Below, piece after piece: positions 1-6,654 of a stretch of 14,884 bases of DNA; position 1 is the first letter of the stretch, and each line of letters starts with the position of its first letter. Both the position numbers and the translations under genes were made by a program. The stretch is taken from assembly GCA_046542255.1 (NCBI GenBank), contig JBKHBT010000085.1, forward strand, positions 1-14,884, given 5' to 3'. Under the pieces are notes generated by a model, which did not search any database, was not told where the DNA came from, and was given only the letters and a program-made list of their open reading frames with translations. This DNA is from JBKHBT01 sp046542255. GTDB taxonomy: Bacteria > UBP14 > UBA6098 > JBKHBT01.

Positions 1-50
1 CTGATGTTTTAGCCTGAAAAGTATGACAATGCGGAACAGCGCATTGTCTG
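1..50 (+). repeat. Hairpin repeat, copy A
   Basis: This 50-nt unit is identical, base for base, to the reverse complement of 5790-5839 and closely related to 4958-5004. It has a 14-nt head (1-14), a linker, then a perfect 9-bp stem (25-33 paired with 40-48) around a GAACAG hexaloop. The window begins at its first base, so it may extend further left. It sits directly upstream of a broken baseplate gene. The hairpin and dispersed copies resemble REP-type sequences; the family assignment is inference. Confidence 0.85.
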
Positions 51-70
51 GTTTTAATCGATATATTCAA

Positions 71-342
71 AATGACTCCGGTACAGAGACAGAGATGGTG
101 ATTTCCTTGGCATACGCTATTTGATCGATACATCACCGCGATTCGATGACCGCTTTCATACCGTGATCGACGGTGACCGGCTGGATCTACTGGCCTACAG
201 GTATCTGGGAGATGCAAAGCTCTGGTGGCTCATCTGTGATTACAACGACATCTTTTTCTCGCTGGAACTCACGCCGAGCACAGTGCTTCGCATCCCTTCC
301 ATGTATCACGTCAGCATGCACATTCTCGACTTATATCATTAA
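71..342 (+). pseudogene. Remnant of a LysM/gp53-like baseplate protein gene (contractile injection system or phage tail)
   Basis: The frame open from 76 (after a TGA at 73-75) to 342 encodes a short protein with the look of small LysM-type baseplate proteins of phage tails and extracellular contractile injection systems: a DDRFHTV segment, DGDRLDLLAYRYLGD, LWWLICDYNDI and a closing TVLRIPS. Family-like sequence (RYRDRDGDFLGIR) starts before the first usable start, a TTG at 121. An ATG at 71 would join this frame after a single-base shift, giving a start such as MTP-RYRD. I therefore read it as a gene damaged by a one-base frameshift near its start, although translation from TTG121 (73 residues) is possible. 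GC content is clearly above that of neighbouring genes. No other tail or injection gene is in the window. Family recognition is from memory of the motif pattern. Confidence 0.55.
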
Positions 343-348
343 ATTACC

Positions 349-377
349 TTGCAAATACAACTGATATTCATTATATT
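349..377 (+). promoter_or_regulatory. Candidate housekeeping promoter for the ArsR/ABC cassette
   Basis: TTGCAA at 349-354, a 17-nt spacer and TATATT at 372-377 match a sigma70-type promoter. Initiation would fall near 384, leaving about 30 nt before the ATG at 414. Three other intergenic regions in the window show the same kind of TTGCAT/TTGACC plus TATATT pair, which supports it. Not tested. Confidence 0.45.
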
Positions 378-413
378 ATCTGCGTACATGCTTAATTAAA
401 TGGAGCTGAACAA

Positions 414-686
414 ATGAATAGCGAAGATAAAAAGGCCAGAATTTTCAAAGTGCTTTCAGTTGGTACTCGAATACAGATAATCGAACTGCTCAAAAAGCGT
501 TCGCACTGTGTCAATGCATTGTCGCGAAAGCTGGAAATCACATCTGCGGCAGTGTCTCAGCACCTTCGAATTCTGAGGGATGCTGATCTTGTTATAGCAG
601 AAAAGAAAGGCTACTTCGTTCATTATCGGATTAATGAGCAAACTTTTGCCAACTGGTTTGACACCACAAAAGAGTTCTTTGAATAA
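414..686 (+). CDS. ArsR/SmtB-family winged-helix transcriptional regulator
   Basis: This 90-residue protein is a DNA-binding repressor of the ArsR class. The winged helix-turn-helix fills nearly the whole chain: a first helix around RIFKVLSVGTRIQIIELL (10-27), a recognition helix within TSAAVSQHLRILRDA (43-57) and a beta wing around EKKGYFVHYRI (63-73). Where metal sensors often carry an ELCVCDL motif, it has HCVNAL with a single cysteine (Cys32), so classic arsenic or cadmium sensing at that site is doubtful. The start is supported by GGAG at 402-405. It lies 61 bp upstream of an ABC exporter pair on the same strand and probably controls that cassette and itself. The inducer cannot be read from the sequence. 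Family call is firm; target is inferred. Confidence 0.88.
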   Translation: MNSEDKKARIFKVLSVGTRIQIIELLKKRSHCVNALSRKLEITSAAVSQHLRILRDADLVIAEKKGYFVHYRINEQTFANWFDTTKEFFE

Positions 687-693
687 TTATTTT

Positions 694-710
694 TGCTATT
701 TAAATAAGCA
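694..710. promoter_or_regulatory. AT-rich near-palindrome, candidate operator for the ArsR-type regulator
   Basis: Between the regulator and the ABC ATPase lies TGCT-ATTTAAAT-A-AGCA: a perfect 8-nt palindrome core flanked by TGCT and AGCA arms with one extra A. ArsR-family operators are AT-rich inverted repeats of this sort, and the site is 38 bp before the ABC start. A TGCT followed by a TTAATTAA palindrome also occurs at 389-399 in front of the regulator gene, though the match is loose. Function is inference. Confidence 0.35.
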
Positions 711-747
711 TTTGCGTAGTTACTTTAAATTATAATAGGAGGAATGA

Positions 748-1734
748 ATGAACTCTGAAAAAGATATCGCCATCAGTGCTCATGGGCTTTCCAAAAAATT
801 CGGAGAGCTTGTAGCTGTTGATGGCGTAGATTTTGAAGTTAAATCAGGTGAGCTTTTCGGCTTTCTTGGTCCTAATGGTGCAGGGAAAACGACCACCATC
901 AATATGTTGACCGGGCTGGCGCGTCCGGACTCTGGATCAATACGGATTGGGAGTATTGATTGTATCGCCAAACCAAGAAGCGCTCAACATTTGATTGGAA
1001 TTGTACCTGACGAAAGCAACCTCTATCCTGAACTGACCGGTTTCGAGAATTTGTGTTTCTGCGCTTCTCTCTATGGCATAGCCAAAAAGGAGCGAATATC
1101 AAGAGCAATGAAATTGTTGGAGATGTTTAGTCTTACAAACGCTAAAGATCGGAAGTTTGGAGACTATTCGAAAGGAATGAAGCGTAAATTGACAATTGCA
1201 GCAGGTATAATCCATGAACCGGCTATCCTTTTTCTTGATGAGCCGACAACTGGTATCGACGTTTCAAGTGCCAGACAGTTGCGCCTGATTATAGATGAAC
1301 TTCACCGAAAAGGGGCGACTATATTTCTTACCACACATTATATCGAGGAAGCAGAACGGCTTTGTGACCGTATAGCCTTTATAGTTGGAGGGCGCATCGT
1401 GAAAACAGATAGTGTTTCCAATTTACTCCAGCCTATAAAAAACCGACATGTCGTTAAGATAGTATGTTCGGGGGGATTGGTACCGCTGGGGCCAGTTCTG
1501 AAAAATCAGTTCACATATGAAAAAACTGAGATTGATTCAGATCGTGTCCTGCAAATTGAAGATATAAATCCCATATCTGTAGGTCCTATAATCAGATTTC
1601 TTGAGGATCATAATGTTGATGTCTTTGAGGCCAAAAGGATAAAACCGAGTCTTGAGGAGGTTTTTGTGAATATTACAGGCGTTGAGATTGAAACTTTGAA
1701 GAAAGATAAAGAGAGGGCTGGAGGTGGAAAATGA
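748..1734 (+). CDS. ABC transporter ATP-binding protein (CcmA/DrrA/NatA-like exporter class)
   Basis: The 328-residue ATPase would power an ABC-2 type exporter at the inner membrane. Visible motifs in order are Walker A GPNGAGKTT (41-49), signature YSKGMKRKL (140-148), Walker B ILFLDEP (160-166), a TGID D-loop and the switch histidine in LTTHYIEE (His197). The Q-loop position reads GIVPDES, with no glutamine, as in some CcmA-like proteins. A C-terminal extension of about 110 residues follows, typical of the DrrA/NatA type. AGGAGG at 737-742 sets the start. The stop overlaps the permease start by ATGA, so the two are translationally coupled. The substrate cannot be deduced; drug, sodium, polysaccharide and peptide exporters all use this type. 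Confidence 0.92.
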   Translation: MNSEKDIAISAHGLSKKFGELVAVDGVDFEVKSGELFGFLGPNGAGKTTTINMLTGLARPDSGSIRIGSIDCIAKPRSAQHLIGIVPDESNLYPELTGFENLCFCASLYGIAKKERISRAMKLLEMFSLTNAKDRKFGDYSKGMKRKLTIAAGIIHEPAILFLDEPTTGIDVSSARQLRLIIDELHRKGATIFLTTHYIEEAERLCDRIAFIVGGRIVKTDSVSNLLQPIKNRHVVKIVCSGGLVPLGPVLKNQFTYEKTEIDSDRVLQIEDINPISVGPIIRFLEDHNVDVFEAKRIKPSLEEVFVNITGVEIETLKKDKERAGGGK

Positions 1735-2468
1735 AAATATGGATAGCGTTCTGGAATATTATTGTTAAGGACTTTCGCACCTATTATCTGAAGCCGCCAA
1801 ACCTAAGCTGGGGCATTATTTTCCCTTTGGCTTGGACGGGTATGTTTTTTATCAAATCAGGCAGTGGCATAGAAAGCGTTCTATCGATTCTTCCGGGAGT
1901 GATCGCGTTATCGATTCTTTTCGGAACCACTTCTCTGCTGGCAGTGACGGTTACTTTTGAGAAGAAAAATCGCTCATTTGAACGTTTGCTTCTTGCACCG
2001 TTACCACTTGAAATTTTGATGCTCGCAAAAACTGGCGGAGCCATACTATTCGGGGTTTTCAATGCCTTTGTGCCCATAGTGATGGCTGCGTTTTTTGTCG
2101 ACATTTCGAATATTGCCTGGTCGATATTTTTACCAGCGGTAATTATGATAGCAATCGCATCAACTTTTCTCGGGCTGTTCATAGCTGTGGCAGTTAGCGA
2201 GGTGTTCGAGGCTCAGACATTTTCCAATTTCTTTCGTTTTCCGATGATTTTTCTCTGCGGACTATTCTTTCCAATCAGCGCATTACCAATTTTCCTTAAA
2301 CCCATATCATTTCTCCTGCCTCTAACTTATGGAGCAGATATGCTTCATGGTTCGATCAGTGGCAGTAACTTTATGCCTTTTGTTGTTGATCTGATTGTAC
2401 TTGCTGGTTTTTGCATTTTGCTGTTTTTTCTAACTCTCAGAAATATTAAACGAAAATGGATTATCTGA
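1731..2468 (+). CDS. ABC-2 type transporter permease
   Basis: This 245-residue protein is the membrane half of the exporter encoded with the preceding ATPase, with which it shares a 4-bp ATGA overlap. About six membrane segments are visible, roughly at 27-41, 50-72, 100-122, 130-156, 170-190 and 218-236. The stretch EVFEAQTFSNFFRFP then CGLFFPISALP is typical of the ABC-2 family, with a glutamate-bearing turn before the fifth segment and prolines after it. A basic end (RNIKRKW) suggests a cytoplasmic C-terminus. It would work as a homodimer with two ATPase subunits. A strong terminator follows 7 nt after the stop. The substrate is unknown. Confidence 0.9.
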   Translation: MKIWIAFWNIIVKDFRTYYLKPPNLSWGIIFPLAWTGMFFIKSGSGIESVLSILPGVIALSILFGTTSLLAVTVTFEKKNRSFERLLLAPLPLEILMLAKTGGAILFGVFNAFVPIVMAAFFVDISNIAWSIFLPAVIMIAIASTFLGLFIAVAVSEVFEAQTFSNFFRFPMIFLCGLFFPISALPIFLKPISFLLPLTYGADMLHGSISGSNFMPFVVDLIVLAGFCILLFFLTLRNIKRKWII

Positions 2469-2474
2469 TACCGG

Positions 2475-2510
2475 AGGCTGTCCGTTAATGGACAGCCTTT
2501 AGTTTCTTCT
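2475..2510 (+). terminator. Rho-independent terminator of the ArsR/ABC cassette
   Basis: A perfect 9-bp stem (2475-2483 with 2490-2498, AGGCTGTCC/GGACAGCCT) around a GTTAAT loop is followed by a T-rich run. It begins 7 nt after the permease stop and marks the cassette's 3' end. Confidence 0.85.
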
Positions 2511-2947
2511 CTTCCTTTCATTTCTGCTGATCCACCGTCACTCCAGCGGCTCTTCCAGATTGCGAATAATTCCCCTAAAACAGGAACAATCCGAATTCGA
2601 TCGATGTCGAACAATCGTTCTCCCCCTGAAAAATTGAAGCAATCATAAGCTTGATAACATACGATGGCTAGTATTTGATTACCTTTCGGTAGTTCCCGAA
2701 TACTTTTGCAAAATGAGAATCAAATTTGAGAGCATTAAATAATTCTGAAATAAGATGTAGGCAACCAATCGTTATTTTTTTTATCAACTTAAATACAATG
2801 AATTTAGGGAGATTTCGCATCTGTTTTTTTATTTCATGCAGAATTTAGGTGCTCAGGGGAGGTGTAGCGAAGCGACAGAGGGGTTGTCCGAAAATCTAAT
2901 CCCAATATTTTAGTAATATTTTATAGATTGTATTCCTATCAATGTGG
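2499..2947. other. Gene-poor region between convergent genes
   Basis: No complete gene is convincing here. On the minus strand one frame stays open from about 2717 into the antisense of the permease; its residues from about 2714 to 2500 look protein-like (GGERLFDIDRIRIVP, ELFAIWKSRWSDGG), but no good start or ribosome site is seen, and I do not recognise a family. This part is richer in GC than the next 140 bases, which are AT-rich and featureless. A GGGGAGG-type hairpin lies at 2856-2886, described separately. A short AT-only hairpin built from two AATATT arms sits around 2905-2921. The region may be a graveyard of insertions. Confidence 0.4.
2856..2886. repeat. REP-like hairpin of the GGGGAGG...GAGGGGT type
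   Basis: GGGGAGGTG (2856-2864) and GAGGGGT (2878-2884) frame a short imperfect hairpin: TGT-A-GC, loop GAA, GC-G-ACA (2863-2877). A G-rich head and tail around a small stem resembles extragenic palindromes of the REP class. Only one copy is in the window. It lies about 60 nt beyond the 3' end of the minus-strand gene at 2948, a usual location for such elements. Assignment as REP-like is inference. Confidence 0.4.
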
Positions 2948-4840
2948 TTACTTAACCAAAATGACCCTGCCCGGTTCGATTTCTGGATTGTCTGGAATAA
3001 TCATATAAATACCGCTTGGGAGATTCTTAGGTTGCCAGCGGCGGTTCTGTTGGAATGGTCTTTTTCTAAAGTGTGCCAATTTTTTGCCATCGATGCCGTA
3101 AATGTTAATATCGGTATTAGCAGGAATTTCGATATTCAGCGATGAATTGAATGGATTCGGATATGCTTTGATTCCAATATCTTCTGGAATATCGGCATTT
3201 ACAATCTCAGATTCGACAATTCTGTCAGTATCCGGGTCTTCGCCACGGAACTCATAGGTGGCATCTATGAAATCATCATACATGCCGCCGATATATGCCA
3301 TATCGATAGAAAGCGTCTCACCCGGCATGACATCGGGTATATTGATAACGGCATAAACAGCACAATCTACTGCATTAGTATCGATATAGATAGAATCATC
3401 CTCCAGATAAGTTGTATCAAAGGCATAATGCTTGAAGGAAGGATAGAAAACCAGGTCCTTCAGATCACTAAAACGCCGGCCGGTTCCGTACCAATTCTCA
3501 TGCGAACCGAAATATATCGAATCATCGGAATAGACAAAGCTATCCAAATCTTCGAATGCAAAGCCCATGTGCAGGCCATCGAAATCCATATTATCGAAAA
3601 TATATGCAGCACGGCGATCATAATCGAATCGGCACATATCATCGAGCATTGTAGGATATACTGTCGAGAAGTCGGCATCATAGAAAAACATAATTCGAGT
3701 ATCTTTCAAAGCGCCATCGCCGACATTAAAAATAGTATAATTCACAGGGATATAGTTAATCGAGTCGAGAGAATCCGGCATATAATCCGATTCAATACGC
3801 TGGCGAATGTAAACACCATTGGAAATATCTCCAAAGCAATTAACAGTCTTTGCGCCAACGAATGTTGTCTCGCGGTCGAAATAGGCTACAATTAGATTAG
3901 AGTCTCTGAGAACTATATGTTCTAATGAATCCGGCAAATCTCTCGGCGGGACATTATATATGATTCCTGATATTGTGTCTTCATAAGTATATTGCCATAC
4001 CTGTGCGGACAATGTATCCATCACAAGATGCGCCCGAGCGGTATCAGAAATCGGCAAGGTATCTGGTGGAACATAATATCGAATATCATCTTCCAGCTCG
4101 TGAACCCAGATTTCCTCGGTATATGCCGAATCCTGTCCAATGAATGTAATTCCCATTCCGGTAGTATCATCCGGAAACTCATCTGGTGGAATCCGGAACG
4201 TGTCATCATCGGAGGAAACATAAACATTATATGTATAACGATAGTATAATGTCTCAATAGAATGGACATAGAAATCTTCTCGCTGCATTCCCCCGGGCAG
4301 CTTGCGCCATGCGGTTGCGACGAAGTCTATGGCATCATTGTCGACCGTGTTAGACCAACTAGTATCGGAGCCTACAGAGTATAAATAAGTAATCGTCGGG
4401 TCAAAAGAAACATGATATTCATCCGCAATTACTTCCACTGTAACTGTTTCTATCCTTGCAATAGCAGTATCGCCGAAATATTGAACATCCCTATCTACAT
4501 ATAATGGATTACTATAGAAATAAACGGTATCGCCATCTTCGGTCGCGCCGAAAATCAATGTATCATCGAATTCATAATTTGAATCGGTAAAAAGGCCATC
4601 GGAATCTGCGCCTATTCCATGTAAAATATAGTGGCTATCCAAAGCAAAGGCCACGAAACCGCGCCAAAGATAATCTGTCCCTTGATAATTATGCTCGACA
4701 AAAGTCCCCGGAAGGAAATCATCGACCTTGAGTGAAATCATGCCACTGTTATGGACATAGCGTCTCATAGCTTCGGCAAAAAGCAAAGCCGAGATTATAA
4801 TTATCAATACCATTGCTATTTTTAGGCCTTTTCTTTTCAC
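2948..4840 (-). CDS. Secreted protein with a C-terminal type IX secretion (Por) sorting domain
   Basis: The 630-residue protein has a basic N-terminus (MKRKGLK) and a hydrophobic segment (about 8-24), consistent with Sec export. A long middle part is very rich in Asp, Tyr and Ser and has no domain I recognise. The last 75 residues (556-630) form a type A sorting domain: AYPNPFNSSLNIEIP, then INIYGIDGKKLAHF, then LPSGIYMIIP and a final VILVK. In the FCB group such tails direct passage through the outer membrane by T9SS and are then cut off. The start is GTG at 4840-4838; a promoter lies so close that the mRNA may be leaderless. An ATG at codon 10 (4813) is the alternative but removes the basic n-region. 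Function beyond export is unknown. Confidence 0.82.
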   Translation of the reverse strand: MKRKGLKIAMVLIIIISALLFAEAMRRYVHNSGMISLKVDDFLPGTFVEHNYQGTDYLWRGFVAFALDSHYILHGIGADSDGLFTDSNYEFDDTLIFGATEDGDTVYFYSNPLYVDRDVQYFGDTAIARIETVTVEVIADEYHVSFDPTITYLYSVGSDTSWSNTVDNDAIDFVATAWRKLPGGMQREDFYVHSIETLYYRYTYNVYVSSDDDTFRIPPDEFPDDTTGMGITFIGQDSAYTEEIWVHELEDDIRYYVPPDTLPISDTARAHLVMDTLSAQVWQYTYEDTISGIIYNVPPRDLPDSLEHIVLRDSNLIVAYFDRETTFVGAKTVNCFGDISNGVYIRQRIESDYMPDSLDSINYIPVNYTIFNVGDGALKDTRIMFFYDADFSTVYPTMLDDMCRFDYDRRAAYIFDNMDFDGLHMGFAFEDLDSFVYSDDSIYFGSHENWYGTGRRFSDLKDLVFYPSFKHYAFDTTYLEDDSIYIDTNAVDCAVYAVINIPDVMPGETLSIDMAYIGGMYDDFIDATYEFRGEDPDTDRIVESEIVNADIPEDIGIKAYPNPFNSSLNIEIPANTDINIYGIDGKKLAHFRKRPFQQNRRWQPKNLPSGIYMIIPDNPEIEPGRVILVK

Positions 4841-4846
4841 ATCACT

Positions 4847-4874
4847 AATATAATAAATCGCTTCGAATGGTCAA
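4847..4874 (-). promoter_or_regulatory. Candidate promoter of the T9SS-type protein gene, giving a nearly leaderless transcript
   Basis: Read on the minus strand, TTGACC (4874-4869), a 16-nt spacer and TATATT (4852-4847) form a good promoter. Only 6 nt separate the -10 box from the GTG start, so transcription would begin at or next to the start codon. Confidence 0.45.
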
Positions 4875-4950
4875 GTATATAAGAGAACTAATTACTCTCT
4901 TAAAACCATATATTAAAAATATATAAACCGTAATTAATATATAACGCAAT

Positions 4951-5004
4951 GACTTTGCTGATGTTTTAGCCAGCAATTATGACAATGCAGAACAGTGCAT
5001 TGTT
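4951..5004 (+). repeat. Hairpin repeat, copy B
   Basis: The 14-nt head at 4958-4971 is identical to copy A. A different 8-nt linker follows, then a stem (4981-4989 with 4996-5004) around the same GAACAG loop. Relative to copy A, the closing base pair G-C is replaced by A-T (positions 4989 and 4996), which keeps the stem; the outermost pair becomes G-T. Seven bases further out (4951-4957) match the outer flank of copy C at five positions. It lies about 80 nt upstream of the barrel gene at 5087. Confidence 0.8.
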
Positions 5005-5035
5005 TGAAAGCAAAGGCTAAATGGCCAAGTTTTAT

Positions 5036-5064
5036 TTGCATTAAAGTGGTTTATATCTTAATTT
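5036..5064 (+). promoter_or_regulatory. Candidate promoter of the outer-membrane barrel gene
   Basis: TTGCAT (5036-5041), 17 nt, and TAATTT (5059-5064) give a moderate match. Initiation near 5071 would leave a short leader that still holds the AGGAGG at 5077-5082. It starts 32 nt after the end of hairpin copy B. Confidence 0.35.
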
Positions 5065-5086
5065 TATACCAAAATTAGGAGGTATA

Positions 5087-5674
5087 ATGAAAAAAATATT
5101 AGTTTTGCTATTTATCGTCTTTTTGATTGGAATTTCGTTTGCCGAAGAAAAGACACTATTCGGAGGCGACCTTAAAGAACTCGAACATGGAATCTATGGA
5201 GCTGTTGACAGCAGGCTTACCATGATAGCTGATGAATTCTCATATATCAACGGCTGGCGAGTCGCATGGGTAATAGACCATAGTTTTGCTATAGGCTATA
5301 CATCGATGGACCTCGTAAATGAAGTCGATCTCACTGATTCTCTCGAACTGGAATTAGAATATAGTGGTTTCTATTTCGAATATATTTATAATTCACAGGA
5401 GCTTATCCATCTCACAGGGAAACTTCTGGCAGCATGGGGAGACACCAGAATCAATCTCTCTCATTTCGATGACCAAGCTGAATATGCAAAAGATAATAAT
5501 ATCTTTGTCATAGAACCATCGGCAACAGTCGAGATTAATCTACTCAAATGGATGAGGCTGGATATTGGCGCAAGCTATCGCTATGTCGGAGATGTTGATC
5601 TTCCTCGATATTCCACATCCGATTTTAGCGGGCCAGCCGGAGAGATAACTTTGAAATTTGGTTGGGACATGTAA
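5087..5674 (+). CDS. Small outer-membrane beta-barrel-like protein
   Basis: This 195-residue protein carries a clear signal peptide (MKKILVLLFIVFLIGISFA, 1-19). The rest alternates in the manner of a small barrel: GWRVAWVIDHSFAIGY, then FYFEYIYNSQELIHLTGKL, then IFVIEPSATVEINLLKWMRLDIGASYRYV, and a closing EITLKFGW that ends in aromatics as barrel proteins do. The order (INGWR..WVIDHSF.IG, E(Y/F)I.NS..LIH, EP.A.VE.N..K..R...G.SYR) matches a family of small exported proteins I know from FCB genomes, with no assigned function. AGGAGG at 5077-5082 fixes the start. The gene stands alone, bracketed by inverted hairpin copies B and C. Confidence 0.72.
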   Translation: MKKILVLLFIVFLIGISFAEEKTLFGGDLKELEHGIYGAVDSRLTMIADEFSYINGWRVAWVIDHSFAIGYTSMDLVNEVDLTDSLELELEYSGFYFEYIYNSQELIHLTGKLLAAWGDTRINLSHFDDQAEYAKDNNIFVIEPSATVEINLLKWMRLDIGASYRYVGDVDLPRYSTSDFSGPAGEITLKFGWDM

Positions 5675-6013
5675 TCTTATTTTTATCCTGGCTAGCTTTT
5701 CTTTTTTTCATGGTTCAAATTCTCATTGCCTGAAGTTAGCTTCGCAGAAGTATGAGTGTAAAGTAGCTTCCCAGCGAGGATAATACTTACAGACAATGCG
5801 CTGTTCCGCATTGTCATACTTTTCAGGCTAAAACATCAGTAAAGCCTTTTGAGTATATATATTATGTAATATGTAGTTATATTTATGGCTTTAAAAGAGA
5901 TTATTCACTTTACATAAATTTTAACATTGAATCTATATTAATAATTTTCCTAAATTACTTGCCATTTAAACTCAATAAGTAATTGAAATTCAAAGTATAA
6001 AGTATATATTCGA
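5675..6013. other. Non-coding interval between the barrel gene and the sigma operon
   Basis: The only strong feature is hairpin copy C (5790-5839). Before it, 5726-5780 contains small GAAG/CTTC inverted motifs and no terminator that I can defend after the barrel gene. From about 5850 the sequence is very AT-rich with no open frame of interest until the promoter of the sigma gene. Confidence 0.5.
5790..5846 (-). repeat. Hairpin repeat, copy C (inverted)
   Basis: Bases 5790-5839 are the exact reverse complement of copy A (1-50): same head, same linker, same 9-bp stem and GAACAG loop. The following 5840-5846, read in reverse complement, match five of seven bases outside copy B. Its head points away from the barrel gene, as does the head of copy B on the other side. 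Confidence 0.87.
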
Positions 6014-6042
6014 TGTAAACGATTATGTATTCTTAACGTCTA
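6014..6042 (+). promoter_or_regulatory. Candidate ECF-type promoter of the sigma factor operon
   Basis: TGTAAAC (6014-6020), a 16-nt spacer and CGTCTA (6037-6042) resemble ECF sigma promoters, which use an AAC-bearing -35 and a CGTC-like -10. It lies directly before an ECF sigma gene, as autoregulated promoters do. Initiation near 6050 would give a leader of about 12 nt containing AGGAAG (6053-6058). Confidence 0.45.
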
Positions 6043-6061
6043 TTATTATGACAGGAAGTCT

Positions 6062-6652
6062 ATGGCTTTAGAAGATAAAACCACAGAAACAGAAAATGAT
6101 GAGAAATTGGACAAAGAAGAAGACCGCGATTATGTCAGGCGAAGCAAGCATGGCGATGAGAATGCCTTTGGATTTCTATACCGTAAATACCGTGAAAAGG
6201 TCTATCTCCATATTTATTATATGGTATCGAATAAAGACGATGCTATGGACCTTAGTACCGATAGCTTTATCAAAGCATATAAGTCGATCGAGCGCTTTCG
6301 TGAAGAATCGAGTTTCTATACATGGATACTCTCTATTTCAACCAGAGTGGCCATCGACTATCTCAGAAAGCGCAAGAAAACGGTATCTTTACAGCACGCT
6401 TCTGATATTATCGACGATCCTGTCGATCATGCAGAAAATATCGACAGAGAGCGTATCACAAACCTTATCGAAGAAGGACAGAAACAGCTTTCACCTAAAG
6501 AAAAGGCATGTTTTACACTTCGATTTTTCGAGGAGAAATCGGTCAAGGAGACAGCCCAGATTATGGGAATCAAAAATGGAACTGTCAAATCACTCTATTA
6601 CAGGGCATTCAATAAGATGAAAGATTATATTTCAAAAATATATTTGAGGTAA
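6062..6652 (+). CDS. ECF-type (sigma-24/RpoE-like) RNA polymerase sigma factor
   Basis: The 196-residue protein directs RNA polymerase to stress promoters. Region 2 covers about 36-105: FGFLYRKYREKVYLHIYYM, then DAMDLSTDSFIKAYKSIERF and SFYTWILSISTRVAIDYLRKRKK, the core-binding and -10 recognition parts. Region 4 covers about 133-190, with LSPKEKACFTLRFFEEKS and the helix-turn-helix VKETAQIMGIKNGTVKSLYYRA that reads the -35 box. There is no region 1 or 3, as expected for this class. The charged, glutamate-rich first 25 residues are an extension. AGGAAG at 6053-6058 supports the start. The anti-sigma gene begins 2 bp after the stop. Confidence 0.93.
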   Translation: MALEDKTTETENDEKLDKEEDRDYVRRSKHGDENAFGFLYRKYREKVYLHIYYMVSNKDDAMDLSTDSFIKAYKSIERFREESSFYTWILSISTRVAIDYLRKRKKTVSLQHASDIIDDPVDHAENIDRERITNLIEEGQKQLSPKEKACFTLRFFEEKSVKETAQIMGIKNGTVKSLYYRAFNKMKDYISKIYLR

Positions 6653-6654
6653 AA

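Noticed and set aside
731..736. TATAAT just before the ABC ATPase gene, as a promoter -10 box
   Set aside because: The AGGAGG starts one base later, so transcription from it would remove the ribosome site; no -35 at proper distance is present.
1784..2182. Minus-strand open frame of 132 codons in the permease gene
   Set aside because: It is antisense to a clear ABC-2 permease and has low-complexity composition typical of a shadow frame.
3428..3895. Plus-strand open frame of 155 codons inside the T9SS-type gene
   Set aside because: It is antisense to a gene with a signal segment and a recognisable sorting domain, and it has no ribosome site or family-like motifs.
1..5839. Repeats A-C as a CRISPR array or integron attC sites
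   Set aside because: The copies are kilobases apart, in both orientations, with no spacers, cas genes, integrase or attC core sites.
4951..5846. The B-C block as a complete insertion sequence
   Set aside because: The enclosed gene encodes an exported barrel-like protein, not a transposase, and no target duplication is visible.
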